From: Pseudomonas gessardii
GTDB lineage: Bacteria; Pseudomonadota; Gammaproteobacteria; Pseudomonadales; Pseudomonadaceae
NCBI RefSeq assembly: GCF_001983165.1
Contig: NZ_MNPU01000003.1
Coordinates: 124,001-188,000, forward strand
Direction: 5' to 3'
DNA length: 64,000 bases
Shown: positions 60,960-64,000 of the stretch, piece by piece
Layout of the letters: each line of letters starts with the position of its first letter
How positions within the stretch are numbered: the first letter of the stretch is position 1
Notes under the pieces: model-generated
Seen by the model: the letters and a program-made list of their open reading frames with translations, nothing else
The model's database searches: none
Told to the model about the DNA's origin: nothing
Position numbers and translations under genes: made by a program

Positions 60960-61913
60960 ATGGGTATCCAACAGCGTGCACAACAGGGGCTCGACACCTG
61001 GAACCGCGATTTGCGTGCGATGTGCGGCCACTTCGACACCGAACTGGCCTTCAACCGCTCGCTGTTTATCGGCGAGTTTTCCATGCTTTCAAATGGCGGG
61101 TTGCCCTTGGCCAGCCTGCGTACCAACGCCGGGTTGATCAAGCGCCAGGCGAGCAACCCCGACCGCGATAACGACCAGGATTGTTTTTTGGTCAGCCAGC
61201 GCAGCGGCTATTCGCAGATTGTGCAGAACGGCCAGCGGGTACAACTGGCCCCTGGCGAACTGCTGTTGATGGACTCGGTGGGCTCCATTGAAATCACCCC
61301 GTTCGGCTTGATCGAACATCTCTCGCTGTCGTTGCCGCGCGCCCAGGTGTGCAAGCAGATGGGCAGCCAATCGAAGACCTTTGGCAAGATTTCCTCCAGC
61401 AAGGCCTGTGGGCGCATGCTGCATGTGTTGATGGACCAGTTGTGCAAGGGCGGCGAAGGCGCCGAGGATGAGGTCGAGGCATTGCAGTGTGCCTTTGTGT
61501 CGCTGCTGGGCTCAGCCCTGGAGCAGGACGATGACGGGCGCGACGATACCGTGGCATTGCAAGGCAACAACCTGCGCAGCTATGTGCAGAAGGTCATTGA
61601 AGAGTCCCTGAGCCAGCCTGGCTTGAGCCCGGTGGGCCTGGCCAGCCGCCTGAACATCTCGGTGCGCCATTTATACCGGTTGTTCGAGGAGCAGGACGAC
61701 AGCGTCTGCCGCTACATCCAGCGTGCGCGGCTCAAGCGCAGCGCCGATGACTTGACCAACCCGTTCCTGCGCAGCGAATCGATTACCTCGATTGCCTATA
61801 AGTGGGGCTTTACCGATTCGGCGCATTTCAGCCGTTCGTTCAAGAAGCAGTTCGAGCTGTCGCCCAAGGCCTTTCGCAGTAGCCGGTTGCAGCAGGCGGT
61901 AGGAATGGCCTGA
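60960..61913 (+). CDS. FeaR-like AraC-family regulator
   Basis: A 317-residue regulator. The N-terminal sensor contains DCFLVSQRSGYSQIVQNGQR and the AraC_binding_2-type LAPGELLLMDSVGSIEI (about 98-114). The C-terminal AraC/XylS domain has LNISVRHLYRLFEEQDDSV (about 231-249) and ITSIAYKWGFTDSAHFSRSF (about 280-299). From memory the whole layout follows E. coli FeaR, which activates aromatic amine oxidase and phenylacetaldehyde dehydrogenase genes. ATG 60960 is chosen; GTG 60948 is four codons earlier. Upstream lies the palindrome TAACATGTTA (60908-60917). It likely controls the surrounding amine-catabolic genes. Confidence 0.82.
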   Translation: MGIQQRAQQGLDTWNRDLRAMCGHFDTELAFNRSLFIGEFSMLSNGGLPLASLRTNAGLIKRQASNPDRDNDQDCFLVSQRSGYSQIVQNGQRVQLAPGELLLMDSVGSIEITPFGLIEHLSLSLPRAQVCKQMGSQSKTFGKISSSKACGRMLHVLMDQLCKGGEGAEDEVEALQCAFVSLLGSALEQDDDGRDDTVALQGNNLRSYVQKVIEESLSQPGLSPVGLASRLNISVRHLYRLFEEQDDSVCRYIQRARLKRSADDLTNPFLRSESITSIAYKWGFTDSAHFSRSFKKQFELSPKAFRSSRLQQAVGMA

Positions 61914-61942
61914 CCGCGGTTTATGAAGCCGCACATACCCAA

Positions 61943-62064
61943 TGTGGGAGCAGGCTTGTGTGGGAGCGGGCTTGCCCGCGATTGCGGTGTGTCAGATTAG
62001 AAGTATTTAACTGATCCACCGCCATCGCGGGCAAGCCCGCTCCCACACAAGCCCGCTCCCACAT
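61943..62064. repeat. REP doublet (inverted pair)
   Basis: The left arm TGTGGGAGCGGGCTTGCCCG and the right arm CGGGCAAGCCCGCTCCCACA are near-perfect inverses, each also carrying a second GTGGGAGC-type unit. The arms are about 42 bp each with about 37 bp between. They lie between two converging genes and are a classical Pseudomonas REP pair. Confidence 0.9.
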
Positions 62065-62076
62065 AAAACAACGCAG

Positions 62077-62442
62077 TTATGCGACCGCCAAGTAGTGTTT
62101 GACGAAACTCTCGCTCAGCACTTCCCACAGCACCGGCGTGCCCTGGGTCACGAACCAGCTGTCACCGGCCTGGTAGCGGGTGCTTTGGCCGGTGTTTTCG
62201 TCGGTCAGGCGCACCTCGCCAGTGACCACCGTGGCTTGTTCATGAAACGGATAGACCATGCGGAATTTGCCCCGGGTGGTGCCGAAGTAAGCGCTGCTGA
62301 CCTTGTCGGTGGGGGCGCCGAAGGTCATTTTGCCGAAGGACTTGAGCTCGCCGGCGAGGATCTCGGCGCCCAGATCGGCAACGGTGCCCCAGGCATCGAG
62401 TTCAGACAGCTGGATATCTTTCTTGAGGGTAACGAAGGTCAT
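62077..62442 (-). CDS. Small cupin protein
   Basis: A 121-residue single-domain cupin. Conserved cupin blocks are GKFRMVYPFHEQATVVTGEVRL-type text, visible as YPFHEQATVVTGEVRLT (about 64-80), and YQAGDSWFVTQGTPVLWEV (about 89-107). It resembles the Cupin_3 proteins commonly encoded beside FAD amine oxidases. A metal-binding His is present in PFHEQ, but the second motif lacks the usual His. It follows the oxidase by 30 bp on the same strand, so the two are co-transcribed. Confidence 0.82.
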   Translation of the reverse strand: MTFVTLKKDIQLSELDAWGTVADLGAEILAGELKSFGKMTFGAPTDKVSSAYFGTTRGKFRMVYPFHEQATVVTGEVRLTDENTGQSTRYQAGDSWFVTQGTPVLWEVLSESFVKHYLAVA

Positions 62443-62472
62443 GGCAGTTGCTCCAGAGGGATAAAAACGGGA

Positions 62473-63771
62473 TTAGCGGCGACCATTCCAGTAACCGGAC
62501 AGTTGGTGCCAGGATTTGCCGGCGGTCAGCAGCAGGGGGCGGATTGCATCCTTGCCGATAATCGTCGGGCGGTGGATCGAGCTGACCAGGTCATAGCGCG
62601 CCGAGCCTTCGCTCATGCCTTCGGCCAGGACCTTGCAGATGATGTGGCTGGGGGTGACGCCAAAGCCCGAGTAACCCTGGACGAAAAACGCATTGCTACG
62701 CCCCGGCAGGGTGCCGACCTGGGGGAACAGGTTGGGGCTGCAGGCCATCGGGCCGCCCCAGGCCAGGTCGATCTTCACGTCCTTGAGGTAGGGGAAAATC
62801 TTCAGCATCAGCTTGCGGTTCCAGGCTTTCAAGTCGCCGGGAATGTGCTCTACCAGCGGCGTGGCGGCGCCGAACAGCAGGCGGTTTTCGTTGGTCACGC
62901 GGTAGTAGTCGATCACCGGGCGGATATCGCTGTAGGCCCCACGGATCGGGCTGATGCGCCGGATCAGTTCTTCGCTCAACGGCTCGGTCATCATCTGGAA
63001 CGCGTAGGTGTTGATGGTCGAGCGATGCAGCTCCGGCTCCAGCTTGTTGAGGAAGCTGTCACACGCCCACAGCAGCTTGCTGGCCCTGACCGAGCCGCGT
63101 CCGGTGCGCACGGTGATGCGCTCGCCATAGCTGACCTCCAGCGCCGGGCTGTTCTCGAAGATTTGCACGCCATGGCCGGCCAGGGCGCTGGCTTCGCCCA
63201 GCAGCAGGTTCAGTGAGTGCACATGCCCGCCGCCCATATGCAGCAGGGCGCTGCTGTAGGCGTCGGAGCCAATGATCTGCTTCACGTCGGAGCCGCCGAG
63301 AAAGCGGATTTCATGCTGGCTGTTGAGCGACTTGAAGTCTTTTTCCCAGGCCCGCAGGGTCTTTTCCTGGCGGGCGTTAAAGCCCATATAGCCGTAGCCG
63401 TGGCAGAAGTCGGCATCAATGTTGTACTTGGCGATCCGCGCCTTGATGATGTCGGCGCCCAGGTCGCTGATCTCGAACACCTGGCGCAGGCCGTCTTCGC
63501 CGACGTCTTGCTTGATCTTCTCCAGGTCGTGGCCGATGCCGGCCATGATCTGCCCGCCATTGCGCCCGGTGCCGCCAAAGCCCAGGTAGCGCGCCTCCAG
63601 CACGACGATATGGGTGATGCCTTTTTCTGCCAGTTCCAGGGCGGTATTGATCCCGGAAAAGCCGCCGCCAATTACCACGACGTCGGCCTCGATGTCCTGT
63701 TCCAGGGTGGGGAAACTCAGGTTGTACTTCTTGGTCGCGGTGTAATACGTGGGGGTTTCAATGTTGATCAT
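62473..63771 (-). CDS. FAD-dependent amine oxidoreductase (PuuB/DAO family)
   Basis: A 432-residue flavoprotein of the D-amino-acid-oxidase/gamma-glutamylputrescine-oxidase family. The FAD-binding beta-alpha-beta motif is VVIGGGFSGINTALELAEKG (about 31-50), followed by LGFGGTGRNGGQIMAG (about 63-78). The C-terminal cofactor motif is visible as FVQGYSGFGVTPSHI (about 374-388). These enzymes oxidise primary amines or amino-acid side chains to aldehydes or imines. Neighbouring aldehyde dehydrogenase, RidA, FeaR-like regulator and APC permease make an amine pathway likely. The start is ATG 63771. Confidence 0.85.
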   Translation of the reverse strand: MINIETPTYYTATKKYNLSFPTLEQDIEADVVVIGGGFSGINTALELAEKGITHIVVLEARYLGFGGTGRNGGQIMAGIGHDLEKIKQDVGEDGLRQVFEISDLGADIIKARIAKYNIDADFCHGYGYMGFNARQEKTLRAWEKDFKSLNSQHEIRFLGGSDVKQIIGSDAYSSALLHMGGGHVHSLNLLLGEASALAGHGVQIFENSPALEVSYGERITVRTGRGSVRASKLLWACDSFLNKLEPELHRSTINTYAFQMMTEPLSEELIRRISPIRGAYSDIRPVIDYYRVTNENRLLFGAATPLVEHIPGDLKAWNRKLMLKIFPYLKDVKIDLAWGGPMACSPNLFPQVGTLPGRSNAFFVQGYSGFGVTPSHIICKVLAEGMSEGSARYDLVSSIHRPTIIGKDAIRPLLLTAGKSWHQLSGYWNGRR

Positions 63772-63978
63772 GGCGCCGCCTGAAAAGTGAAGGAAGGCTC
63801 TAAAGCAGATGTCTTCATTAGGGCCCCTGGCGCCAGCAATGTCTTGATCCTGCGTGCCGGGGCTTTTGATTCAGCGCGCCATGAACGTGCGCGACCCCTA
63901 AGTTATAGCGCTTGCGCGGAGTGGGGATGTTAGAGTTTCGTTAAAACATTAACTAAATAGCACGTGACCCTGACTCTA
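63772..63978. promoter_or_regulatory. Intergenic region upstream of the oxidase, with an inverted repeat
   Basis: There is no gene in this 207 bp gap. GTTAA-AACA-TTAAC (63940-63953) is a short inverted repeat that may bind a regulator serving the oxidase or the next gene. Confidence 0.35.
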
Positions 63979-64000
63979 TGCTCAAACCCCGGCAGTCCTT
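63979..64000 (+). CDS. Start of an unidentified gene (cut by the window edge)
   Basis: The ATG at 63979 opens MLKPRQS and runs off the end. It is divergent from the amine oxidase gene. Too little is present to name it, and it might not be a real start. Confidence 0.3.

Noticed and set aside
1..64000. CRISPR array, rRNA or plasmid/chromosome origin
   Set aside because: No regularly spaced repeats, rRNA stretches or DnaA-box clusters were found. The only clear repeated units are the att-like repeats, REP elements and the IS end repeats.

Overview
The window looks like chromosome from a plant- or soil-associated Pseudomonas, most likely the P. fluorescens lineage. The grounds are the nfxB-mexC-mexD efflux locus, OprD-type and alginate-export-type porins, a DUF2388 protein, Pseudomonas-style REP hairpins, the 3' end of a tRNA-Pro(GGG), and the high GC of the catabolic regions. 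Everything here was read by eye; no database was searched.

Layout. (1) 1-4134: a tight five-gene operon, cut by the left edge: BtuE-type glutathione peroxidase, PanC-like ligase, exported Cache-domain protein, alpha/beta hydrolase broken by one extra G in a G7 run, and MFS exporter. (2) 4340-5794: a P4-type tyrosine integrase. (3) 5852-28734: a 22.7 kb segment bounded by two 152 bp direct repeats (about 91 percent identical by eye), each ending in the 3' part of tRNA-Pro(GGG). These look like attachment-site duplications, so the segment is probably a genomic island, lying in tandem beside the integrase element. Inside are a decayed IS21-like element, phage-tail remnants, a Tc insecticidal-toxin locus on the minus strand (TcA, a Hint-domain protein, a small Cys-cluster protein, a TcB-TcC fusion), and an AraC regulator with an EamA exporter. 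The C-terminal cargo of the TcB-TcC fusion resembles a BMT5/DUF2431 rRNA-methyltransferase fold, which I consider the most novel point of the window.

(4) 28.9-34.4 kb: a DUF2388 protein and the mexCD efflux pair with divergent nfxB repressor and no oprJ. (5) 34.4-53.4 kb: an auxin (indole-3-acetate) catabolic region. The order amidase, monooxygenase, small protein, SnoaL-like protein, Rieske alpha, Rieske beta, SDR, reductase, flavin reductase matches iacHABICDEFG, with a MarR regulator (IacR-like), a branched-chain-type ABC importer, an omega-aminotransferase, an aldehyde dehydrogenase and an OprD-family porin. The set could take an indolic amine such as tryptamine to indoleacetaldehyde, then indoleacetate, then catechol; the amine steps are inference. 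(6) 53.7-64 kb: FetAB-like ABC pair and RidA, then a probable amine-catabolic group: a second aldehyde dehydrogenase paralogue, porin, APC permease, DUF3156 protein, FeaR-like regulator, cupin protein and FAD-dependent amine oxidase.
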